A stretch of 64,000 bases of DNA from Microbulbifer rhizosphaerae (GTDB taxonomy: Bacteria > Pseudomonadota > Gammaproteobacteria > Pseudomonadales > Cellvibrionaceae). A program made the translations under genes and the position numbers. Positions 25,167-34,868 of this stretch are shown in pieces (position 1 is the first letter of the stretch; every line of letters begins with the position of its first letter). Where the stretch lies: assembly GCF_014191725.1 (NCBI RefSeq), contig NZ_JACHWZ010000006.1, positions 1-64,000 of the forward strand, given 5' to 3'. The notes beneath the pieces were generated by a model that had not been told where the DNA came from, did not search any database, and saw only the letters and a list, made by a program, of their open reading frames with translations.

Positions 25167-26075
25167 ATGCGCCTGGAAAGCAGTGAAATGCGTATCTTTC
25201 ACTCTGTGGCCCGTTCCGGTGGCTTTCGCGCCGCGGCCCAGGAACTCCACCTCACCCAGTCGGCGGTCAGCCAGGCCGTCAAGCAACTGGAAGTGAAGCT
25301 AAACCAGCCGCTGTTGATCCGCGACCGGCCGGTGCGCCTGACCCAGGCCGGCCGCCGCCTCTACCGCTACGTGGACGACCAGTTGCAGCAGGAGCAGGCG
25401 GTGCTGGCGGACCTGTCGCGGCTGGCGCGCGGCCTGGACCAGCAATTGAGCGTGGCCATCGACAGCACCAACAACCGATTCGCCGGTGCGAACCTGATCC
25501 ACACCTTTATCGGCCGCTGGCCGGAGGCCCGGCTGCGGCTGGTCGAACAACCCTCGCGTGCCATCGTGCAGGCGGTGATGAGCGGCGAGGTTGAACTGGG
25601 GCTCGGACCCTTCCAGACACGGATGGACCGCTTCAGTAGCGCCCCGCTGTACAACGAACACCGACTGCTGATGATCAGCCCGAAGCACCCGCTCCACCGC
25701 GCCGAGATGACCGCCAAGGAGCTGCAACGTATCCCCCTTGTGGTGTCTTCGCTGGACGAGCCGGACCAAAGGCCCTACCAGGAAAAGCTGCGCGATAACT
25801 TCCGGATGATCTGGCAGATCAGCAGCCTGAACGTGCGCCTGAATCTTATCGACCGGGGACTGGCCGTGGGCTACATCAGCACGGAAGTGACACGGCAGTT
25901 GTCGCACATCCAGCATTTCCGCGCGCTGAATGAATTCGACTTTGCCCGTATCGAACGCCAGGTGGGTTTGTTTTATCGCAAGGACCGGGATTTGAGCCCG
26001 GTAGCCCAGGATTTTATTGAGGTATGCCGGCGCTACTGGGTCGACGGGCCCGGTCACTCCAGCCGGAGCGAATGA
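25167..26075 (+). CDS. LysR-type transcriptional regulator
   Basis: This encodes 302 residues. The N-terminal winged HTH is clear (IFHSVARSGGFRAAAQELH, LTQSAVSQAVKQLE). A LysR substrate-binding domain follows from about residue 90, with the usual pattern SGEVELGLGPF and GLAVGYISTEV. Divergent placement beside the citrate synthase gene suggests it controls that gene, as LysR proteins usually act on their divergent neighbour. The effector is unknown. Confidence 0.85.
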   Translation: MRLESSEMRIFHSVARSGGFRAAAQELHLTQSAVSQAVKQLEVKLNQPLLIRDRPVRLTQAGRRLYRYVDDQLQQEQAVLADLSRLARGLDQQLSVAIDSTNNRFAGANLIHTFIGRWPEARLRLVEQPSRAIVQAVMSGEVELGLGPFQTRMDRFSSAPLYNEHRLLMISPKHPLHRAEMTAKELQRIPLVVSSLDEPDQRPYQEKLRDNFRMIWQISSLNVRLNLIDRGLAVGYISTEVTRQLSHIQHFRALNEFDFARIERQVGLFYRKDRDLSPVAQDFIEVCRRYWVDGPGHSSRSE

Positions 26076-26101
26076 TGAGGCAGAACAGGAAGAGGTCGAA
26101 A

Positions 26102-26165
26102 CGTACTACTTTATCTTTAGGCTTGACGGGCTGGGGCTACCAAAGCATTCTTGCCAAAAATATCT
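26102..26165. repeat. dispersed ~65-bp repeat, copy 2, with promoter-like core
   Basis: This matches 3996-4061. It keeps TTGACG (26123-26128), a 17-base spacer and CATTCT (26146-26151), and the conserved GGGGCT-CC-AAGCATTCTTGCC stretch. It lies between the LysR stop and the eCIS-core gene, about 190 bases before the latter's ATG. Confidence 0.5.
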
Positions 26166-26358
26166 ATTAGCTATAAGCCTGGAGACCCCGGCCGTCAGGT
26201 TCCCTACAACAAAGCCCTGCCAGAGGATGTGATTCACAAGATTGCCAAGTGTCGTCTCCGGGATTTACGTGAGTATAAAGACGACGCTTTTCAACCCCGG
26301 CGTAGCATTTTGCGCAGATTTGTGGCGCACAACTTTGTGAGCAAGGAGGAGGCGCCGA

Positions 26359-28101
26359 ATGCAACCTTCCACAATTCAACGCAAGCCGCGAAGTAAAGCT
26401 CCGGCGAACCACCGAAAGGCCGAACACAAAGGAAACGCCCCCAATCTTTCCAGGCCAAATAGACTTTGGTCGCACATCGCTATGGACAAGCGGAGCTTAA
26501 TCGATAGTGGCGATCAGGGCAGGCGACTGCCGGAGAAGGAAAGCGGGCAAATTGCGGAACTCCCAGGTGTTAATCAATCCGCAACTTTCGATCCGGCCGC
26601 AGGCGCCCTTGTGCAGGCCAAGCTCTTTGTCGGTGGCGCAAACGACAGCTACGAACAGGAAGCCGATCACGTTGCCGACAGGGTAATGCGAATGCCGGAA
26701 CCTCAACAAGAGGAGGAGACACCGGACATTCAACGCAAGGCGGAACCATCGACGGTGCAAAGGCTGTGCGCTGAATGCTCGGACGAGCTGCAACAGCAGC
26801 CGAATGAAGATGAAGGCAATGTGATACAGCGTCAAACTCCGGAAACGGAGGGCGAAACGCTGCAACTGAAGAAAAAGAACTCGACAGCGACGACCACTGT
26901 CTCCAGCAACGTTACCGCACAAATTAACAACATAAAGGGACGGGGTCGCCCGTTATCCGATTCGGTACGAGGCTTTTTTGAACCACGGTTTGGTCGCGAT
27001 TTCAGTCAAGTTCGGGTTCATACGGATTCCAACGCTGGAAATGTTGCACACTCCCTGCACGCCCGCGCCTTTACCTCAGGGCGGGATGTCGTGTTTGGAG
27101 CTGGACAATATTCTCCGGAAACGAGCGATGGAAGACACCTACTCGCCCATGAGCTGACTCACGTAGTGCAACAAAGCACCGGTGCCAGCGGTCCACAACC
27201 ATTTATTCAGCGACGCCGCTGCACCAGCAGCGATGCGCCCGACACGATTATTGACGACCATACCGTCAACCCGGCCAGCATCAATGCACCGGGAGATGCG
27301 GTCGATTTCGGGGTCCGCTTTAACTGTGAAGTTCGCGGGTTTCGGTCCGACCTCGAAGACAGTAGTGGGAACTCACTCAACCTGGCGACCTATCCTCCCC
27401 AATCATCATTTCCAAGAGATAGCTATACAAGAAACTGGGACGGAAAGCGGGGCTATTCCCATGTAGGCACTTATATGGTGGATGACGGATCATATCGCCA
27501 TCGCCTGGATAGCGTTCTTTATGCGTACCGCTACAATTCCACCACACGGAAAAGTGAAAACCTTTACGCGACCGGTAGCGGCCTGGTTTCTCCCAATGTT
27601 CAGATATCGACTCGTGCCGGTGCCTTCAGCAATTACCGCAGCAATCACTACAGTAGCGCAAACGTCGAAACCGTGGCCCGAATCATCCGCTCCGAAATGG
27701 GCGTCGGCAACGAAGCTGAACAACGCGCTATTGCCTGGGCGGTTCGCAACCAATTGGTGCGCCTCAACACCCGAGATGCAACTGCGGCGCGGGACCATTT
27801 TTCTGACGCCCACGGCCAGGCCGCCACTGATGACACTCGCCAGATTGCCCAAGAAGTCCTTGCCGTTGATATGGGGCACGACACCACGAACGGTGCCATC
27901 AAATGGTTTTCACCAAGGAGCATGCCATCGGAAGGCGGAAGCTGTAGCGGATACGACTGCGGCGGTGGTTTAATTACGGTTACCGATGACAGTGGAACGA
28001 ATCATCGAAAGTTTGCCCCAACTTTCCATCGCCATATGGACTCTGTTTCAGTAAGCGGTGCACGTGACTGGTATGTCCGGTTCTACAAACTGCGCGGATA
28101 G
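26359..28101 (+). CDS. eCIS-core (DUF4157) protein with C-terminal hydrolase-like domain
   Basis: This encodes 580 residues. The N-terminal ~190 residues are charged, low-complexity and contain repeated IQRK/VIQRQ motifs, typical of cargo of extracellular contractile injection systems. The DUF4157 domain (about 196-272) has FGRDFSQVRVHTD, ARAFTSGRDVVFG and the zinc-protease-like HELTHVVQQ (His264-His268). The C-terminal part from about 425 reads VETVARIIRSEMG... QRAIAWAVRNQLVRL and then KWFSPRSMP, which recalls SleB-like cell-wall hydrolases. No signal peptide. No injection-system genes lie in the window, so this is an orphan effector candidate. The start could also be the internal ATG at 26482. 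Confidence 0.75.
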   Translation: MQPSTIQRKPRSKAPANHRKAEHKGNAPNLSRPNRLWSHIAMDKRSLIDSGDQGRRLPEKESGQIAELPGVNQSATFDPAAGALVQAKLFVGGANDSYEQEADHVADRVMRMPEPQQEEETPDIQRKAEPSTVQRLCAECSDELQQQPNEDEGNVIQRQTPETEGETLQLKKKNSTATTTVSSNVTAQINNIKGRGRPLSDSVRGFFEPRFGRDFSQVRVHTDSNAGNVAHSLHARAFTSGRDVVFGAGQYSPETSDGRHLLAHELTHVVQQSTGASGPQPFIQRRRCTSSDAPDTIIDDHTVNPASINAPGDAVDFGVRFNCEVRGFRSDLEDSSGNSLNLATYPPQSSFPRDSYTRNWDGKRGYSHVGTYMVDDGSYRHRLDSVLYAYRYNSTTRKSENLYATGSGLVSPNVQISTRAGAFSNYRSNHYSSANVETVARIIRSEMGVGNEAEQRAIAWAVRNQLVRLNTRDATAARDHFSDAHGQAATDDTRQIAQEVLAVDMGHDTTNGAIKWFSPRSMPSEGGSCSGYDCGGGLITVTDDSGTNHRKFAPTFHRHMDSVSVSGARDWYVRFYKLRG

Positions 28102-28135
28102 AGTAGTTCTCATCTTAGTAGTATCGCGTAGGATG

Positions 28136-28853
28136 ATTGATCCTTTGGTTACCCAGATGGAATTTGGCATTTATTTTCTAGTTTACTCCGTCGCTTCACG
28201 CCTCCGCGGGACATACAATACTGCGCACTTCGTGCGTAAGTATTTCGGAGAATTTTCAGTAGAAACTAAAGATGGAGATGTCCGCGCGACTATTCACGAA
28301 CTCGGCCACCTATTCTCAATCGAAATGGGCGAAGTAAGATTTAGTCACGGAATTGAGAAGTTTCAAAGTCCTAGAGCTGAAACTATAAACATCCCTGGAA
28401 AATTTTTCGAGTTTTATCGGGACAGCGTGGGAAATCCTCAGTGCGTGATCCTTGTGGATGAGCTAGCGCCCGCATTGGCTATAGAATATGGCCCTGTTAT
28501 TGAGAACAATGAAAAGTTTTGATAATCGGAAAAACGTGCAGTTTATGAAGGTTATTGATAGAAACAAGATTCAGATTGATATTTGGGAGCGTGGAGCGGG
28601 ATATACGCTCGCTTCAGGTAGCAGCAGTACAGCTGCAGTAGCCGTTTCTTTCGGGCTTGGTTTATGTGGTTCACAAGTTTCGGTAAACATGCCCGGTGGG
28701 GTTATCGAAGCGGCGTTCAGAGAAGGCTTCTCTGCGACAATGAAAGGATCAGTATGTAAAATAGGTGAAGGACACGTAGCCGATGAAGCTCTGCAAGCCT
28801 TTGATGAACTCCGTGCACAAAAGACGTGCGCCGGGCGGCGTTGGAGTTTCTGA
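28136..28853 (+). pseudogene. decayed diaminopimelate epimerase-like gene
   Basis: Two frames join into one DapF-like product. The first runs to a stop at 28522 and contains FSVETKDGDVRATI, FSIEMGEVRF and YGPVIENNEKF. The second resumes with DNRKNVQFMKVIDRNKIQID, WERGAGYTLASGSSSTAA and VSVNMPGGVIEAAF. Removing one T in the TTTT at about 28518 restores the frame. The DapF N-terminus (KxHGxGNDF) and the first catalytic Cys region (GNGxRC) are absent or unrecognisable. The second catalytic Cys position reads SGSSSTA with no Cys. Both the frameshift and the missing residues argue for a dead paralogue. Confidence 0.7.
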
Positions 28854-28874
28854 TTGATAAACCGGTCCGAACCC

Positions 28875-29669
28875 ATGATCAGCAGCGACACCGCTCCCGC
28901 CATCCTCATTACCATCCCACTCAGCCACTACTGCGAGAAGGCGCGATGGGCGCTCGACCGGGTCGCGCTGCCGTACAGGAAAGAGCCGCACGCGCCCCTG
29001 CTTCACCGACTTGCGACGAAACGCAACGACGGCGGCACCGTACCGGTGCTGGTACATGAAAGCAACCGTTTCATTGATTCCACCGATATCCTCGTGCATG
29101 CGGATGCGATCTGCGGCGGCGACCTGCTGTACCCGCGCGATGCCGCGCTGCGGCGCGACGTTGAAAGGCTTGAGGAGTATTTCGACATGGAGCTTGGCCC
29201 GCATACGCGGCATTGGGCCTACGCCCAGTTGCTCCCGCAAGCGAAGCTGGTTCGCTCGGCATGGTCGCAGGGCGTACCGCGGCTTGAGGCGTGCTTGCTT
29301 CCAGTGATCACTCCGCTCGCGCGCCGCCTGGTCCGCACGGCGTATAAGATCACGCCGGAAAGCGCGCAGCACTCACTTGAGCGTGTGCGGGGCGTTTTTC
29401 GCCAAGTGAACGAACGCCTGAGTAACGGGCGCTGGTTTCTGGCTGGCGATCGCTTTACCGCCGCCGACCTGACTTTTGCGGCACTCGCGGCGCCGGTGCT
29501 GTTTCCTGCCGAATACCGTGCTGTCCATCCCGCACTAGACACTGTACCCGCCGAAATGCGCGAAGAGGTCTTGCGCCTGCGGGACACCGACGCCGGACGG
29601 TTTGCGCTACGGATGTTCTCGCAGGAACGTTGCAGTTCATCCGTCGCGTATCAGTCTCAAGTTCTATGA
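28875..29669 (+). CDS. glutathione S-transferase-like protein
   Basis: From the ATG at 28875 this encodes 264 residues. The N-terminal thioredoxin-like domain has ITIPLSHYCEKARWALDR, the GST active-site region, and GGTVPVLVHESNRFIDSTDI (cis-Pro and Ser-Thr glutathione contacts). The all-helical C-terminal domain ends with GRWFLAGDRFTAADLTFAAL, the conserved N-capping box. Substrate unknown. Its GC content is higher than that of the decayed gene before it. Confidence 0.8.
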   Translation: MISSDTAPAILITIPLSHYCEKARWALDRVALPYRKEPHAPLLHRLATKRNDGGTVPVLVHESNRFIDSTDILVHADAICGGDLLYPRDAALRRDVERLEEYFDMELGPHTRHWAYAQLLPQAKLVRSAWSQGVPRLEACLLPVITPLARRLVRTAYKITPESAQHSLERVRGVFRQVNERLSNGRWFLAGDRFTAADLTFAALAAPVLFPAEYRAVHPALDTVPAEMREEVLRLRDTDAGRFALRMFSQERCSSSVAYQSQVL

Positions 29670-29835
29670 AAGCGAGATCCACCAATGCGCCGCTCTTCGA
29701 CCCACCCCCGCTTCGCTGCGGCCACACGGCAGGCGAGTTTGAATGTTGTCAGACAGCACGCCAAATACCCTGCTCCGCCCGCGCAAAAGCTTTGTCGGCA
29801 ATACATACGCGCCATCTGAAAGGGATAACAACGTA

Positions 29836-30808
29836 ATGCCATATAGTTCTCTGAATACACATATGCTCCGGACCTGCCTGTGCACCAGTGCGCTTCTTCT
29901 CGCATGTTCCCCAGACTCGCATCGGGAACCTGGAGCGAGGAGCTTCGAGCGACAGGTCGCCCTGGAGGACTCCGCTGCGACCTCGGCCAACGTCAGTGTC
30001 GGAGATGTGAACGCCGATGGGCACCAGGACATCGTTCTGGTTAAGGGGCGTCATTGGCCACTTGGGAACCTTGTCCTCTTGGGCGATGGCAGCGGGTCGT
30101 TTCAACCAGCGTATCCGGTCAGTGAGCAACCGGATCGTTCGTACTCCGGTGTGCTTGTCGATATGGATAGCGATGAAGATCTCGATCTGGTGGTGCGCAA
30201 TGACGATCACACCTGCTGACTTCAACAACGATGGCGCTCTCGATTTGGCCGTGCCCCATCGGGACGGAGGACAAAGCTATATCTATCTCAACGACGCGCA
30301 GGGTGGTTTTGAGGAACGTCGCCCGTTTGGCCCGCCCGATGCTGAGATTCGGAGTGCCAAGGCAGCGGACCTTGACGGGGATCAGCTGCTGGACCTGGTC
30401 GTGATTGATGAACGTACCGGTCCGGCCATCCTCTGGGGCCGGGCTGACGAGACCTACTCCCCGGCAGAGCGGCTCGGAGCCTCTCAGGCGACGCCCTACG
30501 CGATAGCCATAGCCGATCTGGATCAAAACGACCGTACGGATGTGATCGTGGGATATGTCGAATCGCGACCGATCGTATACTTCAACGACGGTCCGGAAGC
30601 TTTTACGCCGGTACCATTCGGCGATGGCGAGGGCGTCGCGTACGGTTTCGCGGTCGCGGACCTTGATGAGGATGGCTTGCTGGACATCGCCATGGCCCGC
30701 TCCGGAGCCAATAACATACTATATTTTGGCGCTTCTCCGAACCGGGACCAGCGCTGGCGCCCCGGAGAACAGGATGAATGGAATAGCGTGTTTCGAGATT
30801 CGAGCTGA
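29836..30808 (+). pseudogene. frameshifted VCBS/FG-GAP repeat lipoprotein
   Basis: The first frame starts at 29836 with a lipoprotein signal (CTSALLLACSPD) and FG-GAP-like repeats (GDVNADGHQDIVLVKG, DMDSDEDLDLVV) but stops at 30219. The product resumes in the next frame with TPADFNNDGALDLAV, AADLDGDQLLDLVV, IADLDQNDRTDVIV and VADLDEDGLLDIAM. The join lacks most of one repeat, so both a deletion and a frameshift occurred. Such calcium-binding repeats form beta-propellers outside the cell. The end at 30808 overlaps the start of the VOC gene. Confidence 0.65.
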
Positions 30809-31151
30809 CGCCCCAGCCTCTGCAGTGCAATTTTACCAGGAGGTTTTTGGCTGGGGTTTTACGAAGCAGGTAGAATTACCCATTCCGTATTGGTCCATCG
30901 AAACGGACGGAATACGCAGAGGCCTGCTCAAACGCCCCGCGCCAATCCCTTCATCAGGACAAGGCATGAACGCCTATGTTTGTTCCGTTGAGGTCGATGA
31001 CTTCGATGCCGTGGCAGAGAAAATAATCGAAAATGGCCGCCAGTTGGCTCTGGAGAAATTTGCAGTTCCGGGTGTCTGCTGGCAGGGTTACTTTATAGAT
31101 CCCGAGGGCAATACATTTGGCCTGTTTCAGCCTGATAGTGGCGCGAAGTAG
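30774..31151 (+). CDS. VOC (glyoxalase/bleomycin-resistance fold) protein
   Basis: From the ATG at 30774, with CGGAGA upstream, this encodes 125 residues: one full VOC module pair. CFEIRADAPASAVQFYQEVF, GWGF and the end GYFIDPEGNTFGLFQPDS are characteristic. The family includes dioxygenases, isomerases and antibiotic-binding proteins, and nothing here fixes the function. An alternative longer start at 30555 would overlap the VCBS pseudogene and is not supported. Confidence 0.75.
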   Translation: MNGIACFEIRADAPASAVQFYQEVFGWGFTKQVELPIPYWSIETDGIRRGLLKRPAPIPSSGQGMNAYVCSVEVDDFDAVAEKIIENGRQLALEKFAVPGVCWQGYFIDPEGNTFGLFQPDSGAK

Positions 31152-31448
31152 TCGCACTTATGTGCCAATGACCTCCGACAAGGTAAAGCATCCCCCGCCT
31201 CCCAACATGCATCTTCATACCGATGCGCTATCCGCCACCTTTCCTGGTTCTGGCGCTTGTAACCGCATTTCTGTTTAGCAAAATAGTTCTAAAAAAACTG
31301 CTCATAGTGTCAAAAGCTCCTCATCTTATGTCAATATTTAGGCCAGTCCCTTATACTGCTGTCAGACTTTACAATATTATTTATATGATTTAATGTTAGC
31401 GGTTAAACGTTTATCCATAAAAATCGGCATCACCAGAGCTGAAATAAC
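31152..31448. other. intergenic region upstream of the GH105 gene
   Basis: This is AT-rich toward the right. It probably contains the GH105 promoter, but I could not single out -35/-10 boxes with confidence. Confidence 0.4.
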
Positions 31449-32600
31449 ATGAATAGAAATACCCTTCGCAACCTGTTCGCTGTGCTTCCCCTTCTCTTTA
31501 TCACCAGCAGTTGTGCAACGCGAAGCCATCAATCTGTGCAACCCATGCCCGCCCCAACGGAAGTGTTGGAACAGCTGACCCGCGTCAACGATTACTGGCA
31601 GACCCAAAATCCGGAACCGGGTTGGGCATTCTGGGAGCACGCGGCCTACCACACCGGCAACATGGAGGCATACTTTGTCAGCGGCAATCAAGCCTATCTT
31701 GACTATTCCCTGCGTTGGGGTGAGCGCAATCAGTGGACGGGAGCCAAATCGAATAGCCGCGCGGAGTGGAAATACAGCTACGGCGAAACCGATGAACATG
31801 TTTTATTCGGCGACTGGCAAATTTGTTTTCAAACCTATATTGATCTTTATCAAATTACCGGCGACAGACAGAAAATCGCCCGCGCATTGGAAGTCATGGA
31901 ATATCAAATGGCCACCGATGCGGTTGACTACTGGTGGTGGGCCGACGGCCTCTACATGGTAATGCCAGTAATGACAAAGCTGTATCAAGTGACCGGCGAC
32001 GAAATCTACCTGGAAAAATTACACGAATACTTCACCTACGCCAAAAGCATTATGTACGACGAAGAAACCGGTCTGTTTTTTCGCGATGCTAAATATGTTT
32101 ACCCCGCGCATAAAAGTTTAAACGGCCGCAAAGACTTTTGGGCTCGGGGAGACGGCTGGGTATTTGCCGGCCTGGCAAAAGTCCTGGCCGACTTACCCAA
32201 AGACAACAAACACCGCGACGAATATATTGCCATTTATCAAAAAATGGCCGCTACCCTGTCCGGCGCACAGCAACCTGGCGGCTACTGGACGCGCAGCCTG
32301 CTTGATCCGGAACACGCACCCGGCCATGAAACCAGCGGCACTGCATTTTTTACCTACGGATACTTATGGGGCATAAATAACGGCTATCTCGATAAAAAAA
32401 CTTATCTGCCTGTTGTGTCGAAGTCCTGGGGGTACCTTACCGAAACAGCACTCCAGGAAAACGGAAAACTTGGCTACGTTCAGCCAATTGGCGAAAGGGC
32501 TATTCCCGGCCAAGTGGTAGATGCAGACTCCTCCGCCAACTTTGGTGTCGGCGCTTTCCTCCTCGCGGCCTCGGAAATGTATCGTTTGGTAAAGGAATAA
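31449..32600 (+). CDS. GH105 unsaturated rhamnogalacturonyl hydrolase lipoprotein
   Basis: This encodes 383 residues. A lipoprotein signal ends at the lipobox FITSSC (Cys22). The rest is an alpha/alpha barrel of the YteR/RhiN type. WWWADGLYMVMPVM carries the catalytic Asp, and DFWARGDGWVFAGLAKVL and GHETSGTAFFTYGYLWGINN are family blocks. GH105 enzymes remove the unsaturated uronic acid left by pectate or rhamnogalacturonan lyases. Together with the two CE12 esterases at 7-12 kb this points to use of rhamnogalacturonan I. No lyase gene is seen in the window. Confidence 0.85.
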   Translation: MNRNTLRNLFAVLPLLFITSSCATRSHQSVQPMPAPTEVLEQLTRVNDYWQTQNPEPGWAFWEHAAYHTGNMEAYFVSGNQAYLDYSLRWGERNQWTGAKSNSRAEWKYSYGETDEHVLFGDWQICFQTYIDLYQITGDRQKIARALEVMEYQMATDAVDYWWWADGLYMVMPVMTKLYQVTGDEIYLEKLHEYFTYAKSIMYDEETGLFFRDAKYVYPAHKSLNGRKDFWARGDGWVFAGLAKVLADLPKDNKHRDEYIAIYQKMAATLSGAQQPGGYWTRSLLDPEHAPGHETSGTAFFTYGYLWGINNGYLDKKTYLPVVSKSWGYLTETALQENGKLGYVQPIGERAIPGQVVDADSSANFGVGAFLLAASEMYRLVKE

Positions 32601-32640
32601 CCAAGTTGAACCATGTAGCTCAGCCATCTTGGAAAAGTAG

Positions 32641-33786
32641 ATGAATAGGATTCTAAAGTTCAGCTTTCACACATTGAGCGCCCTTGTGCTAGTGGCCTTA
32701 GTGAGTTTGGCAAAGGCCCAAACCCCTCCTCAAGACAGTATATTCATAATCGACCAACCGAACTACGAACTCAGCCCCCACACGGGCTTGACCAGAAAGC
32801 ACTGGGAAGATGCTGCGCTATACTTACTGGAAGGCGCTTTTAGCCATATCGAGAATATTGATGACCCAATGTTGTTTCCGGACCATCCCGGCGCTGCCCG
32901 CCCTGTAAGAGATCCGGTTTCAGTCACTGCCAAATTGGAAGGTCTCTCGCGTACGCTATTCGGTGCCAGTGTCCTACTCAAGCAGAATCCCGAGCTGCAA
33001 ATTAATGGTATAAAACTCTCAGATTACTATCGCCACCATCTCGTTGAATTAACCAATCTGAAAAAAAGCAGTACCTACATACCACCGCGCGCCAAAGATG
33101 GCGGGGCGAGCCATAACTTGGTGGAGTTTGGAGCGGTAGCGATATCCCTGTTCGTCGCACCGGAAGTACTCTGGAACCCGCTCAGGAAGGCGCAAAAAGA
33201 TGCACTCGCCGCAACCATGATTAGCTATGGAGACGGGCCGACGGTACCCTCCAATTTTTTAACATCTATGTTCTCAGCTTCTTTAAATCCCAGGGCTATG
33301 AGGTCAACGAAGCGCTGCTGATCGAAGTGGCCATGAACTATGTCATCAAAAATAAGAAAGATGAGTGGGAAGCTCTGCGTCTGTTTGAATTCAATCAATA
33401 TAGCGACGGCGTTTACTACCGCAGCACCGTTCTGGAAACCGACGACAAGGTGCGTCTCCATCTTGCGGACATACCACTACCAAATGGAATTTTACGCGTA
33501 GACGAGAACCTCAGTACAACCCCGACGGAGTTTCGCTTGGGGCACTATGCATTGCTGTGATGAGAGTGCGGCAATCAATCTTTCACACAAGCTTGCTAGA
33601 GACAAAGAACAACCTGTTATCTACGCCACTCTAATGCTCTGGAAAAAATCCGGTGAGAAATGGACCGATGAAGAACTGGTTCCTGTGAAGCGTATTAGCC
33701 GCTCCCCAAAGGATAACAGTATTGTTGTTTCGTTTAATGACGGCGGCCGAAAGATCCGAAAAAATAGATCGCGTCGAGCTATTTGA
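32641..33786 (+). pseudogene. frameshifted DUF2264 (polysaccharide-related) gene
   Basis: The first frame (32641-33321) has a signal peptide (ALVLVALVSLAKA) and DUF2264-like sequence: LTRKHWEDAALYLL, VTAKLEGLSRTLFGASVLL, SHNLVEFGAVAISLFV, APEVLWNPLRKAQKDAL. Around 33250 the product moves to another frame (SFFKSQGYEVNEALLIEVAM, then IPLPNGILRVDENLSTTPTE, stop 33560). It then returns to the original frame (DESAAINLSHKLARD, stop 33786). Two shifts that cancel each other indicate decay or sequence errors. The last part resembles a C-terminal beta-sandwich. It is 40 bases after GH105, so it once belonged to the same pectin operon. Confidence 0.65.
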
Positions 33787-33809
33787 TGGCAGTTTGGCCG
33801 CAGTTCCGG

Positions 33810-34169
33810 TTAAACCGGTAATTCATCACCATAGCTGGCGGCCAGGGCGCAGGGCACAGAGTCCACTTGTTGCAGGAGGGGCCTGATGCGCTCCAGGTGA
33901 TCGGTAAATCCGGGATAATCCGCCCACTGCCGCTGGCTGGAGCGGCTGGTAAAGAAGGTAACTACGGTAACACTACTGTCATCGAGCGCGCGGTACAGTT
34001 GGTTGCCCAGCCAGCCATACTGCTTTGCAGTATCCTGCATTTTCTCCGTCTCCGCCATTTGCAGCGTAATAAAGTGATCCATCATGCCCGCCTTGGGAAC
34101 AAAGCGGTTAACCAGGATATACGGGCTCTGGGCTGCCGGGGTAGCGCTGCTTGAATCGTGATTTGACAT
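33810..34169 (-). CDS. antibiotic biosynthesis monooxygenase-like (ABM) domain protein
   Basis: From the ATG at 34169, with GGAG eight bases upstream, this encodes 119 residues. After a Ser/Ala-rich start comes YILVNRFVPKAGMMDHFITLQ and YRALDDSSVTVVTFFTSRSSQRQWADYP, the ferredoxin-like dimeric alpha/beta barrel seen in ABM proteins. These are small oxygenases or ligand-binding proteins. The specific role is unknown. Confidence 0.55.
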   Translation of the reverse strand: MSNHDSSSATPAAQSPYILVNRFVPKAGMMDHFITLQMAETEKMQDTAKQYGWLGNQLYRALDDSSVTVVTFFTSRSSQRQWADYPGFTDHLERIRPLLQQVDSVPCALAASYGDELPV

Positions 34170-34404
34170 GGATTCAACTCCTTCTGTCTGCTCTGCAGGT
34201 GTTTGCAATAGCACTTTCGGCGCTTGATCCCACCGACCGTGATTGCGCCAAAAAACCTTGAAAATGGTCCAAGGAGTATAGCCCCCTAGCCAACATGTTC
34301 GCCCCTACGCTTTGCGAAACCTCCCGACCGGCCGTTTCGATAGAGAGGGAAGATCTGTTTATGGCGCGTAATCCTTCTCGCAAGGACGTATGCTTCTGCA
34401 ACCC

Positions 34405-34707
34405 TCCCAATACCAGGATCTTGATGCTTTTATCATGGGGAGGACTACCTTCCAGAGCCTTGCGAGCTATTCGTCTACCGCCGCATCGGAAGGCGAACTA
34501 CTTCGAGAGCAGATGAATTGCATGCAGAAGCTGGTTTGCTCTACAACCCTGAAAGAGACTCAATGGCAAAATTCTCGCGTTCTTCCGACCGATGCAGCAA
34601 ATGAAGTCAGGCATATCAAAATGCCTGTGCCTGACCGGCAACTGCAGGCACTAAATACGTCAGCGCAAATGCGTCTTGCATCTGGCCGCTACAAACTGCG
34701 ACTGTAG
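34405..34707 (+). pseudogene. fragment of a dihydrofolate-reductase-like (RibD C-terminal) protein
   Basis: DAFIMGRTTFQSLASY, then SEGELLREQMNCMQKLVCST, TLKETQWQNSRVLPTDAANEV matches the middle of the small YyaP/RibD-C family. The N-terminal strand and the C-terminal third are missing. There is no good start site. It ends just before a dispersed repeat. Confidence 0.6.
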
Positions 34708-34716
34708 AATGCAAAA

Positions 34717-34795
34717 AAATCGGCAGGAAGGCCGATTTGGACGACGAAGGCGCCTGGGAAGCGGGCGAGTGCCAGGGAAGGCGCGAGTCACGGAA
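34717..34795 (+). repeat. structured repeat, copy 3 (core only)
   Basis: A hairpin AAATCGGC-AGGAAG-GCCGATTT (34717-34738) is followed by GGACGACGAAGGCGCC, a GGGCGAGTGCCAGGGAAGG segment and GCGAGTCACGG. The order and spacing match the cores at 21.6 kb (minus strand) and 48.7 kb, with a different stem sequence that still pairs fully. The leading GGGACACGGGC part is absent, and the outer arms are weak (CTGTAG near 34702 and CTACAG near 34815). Confidence 0.7.
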
Positions 34796-34868
34796 CGCAG
34801 CGAAGCTGCCCATCCTACAGAGACTTGTGCCACGACTACTCTGTTTACACCGCACCAGGAGAGTCCCT

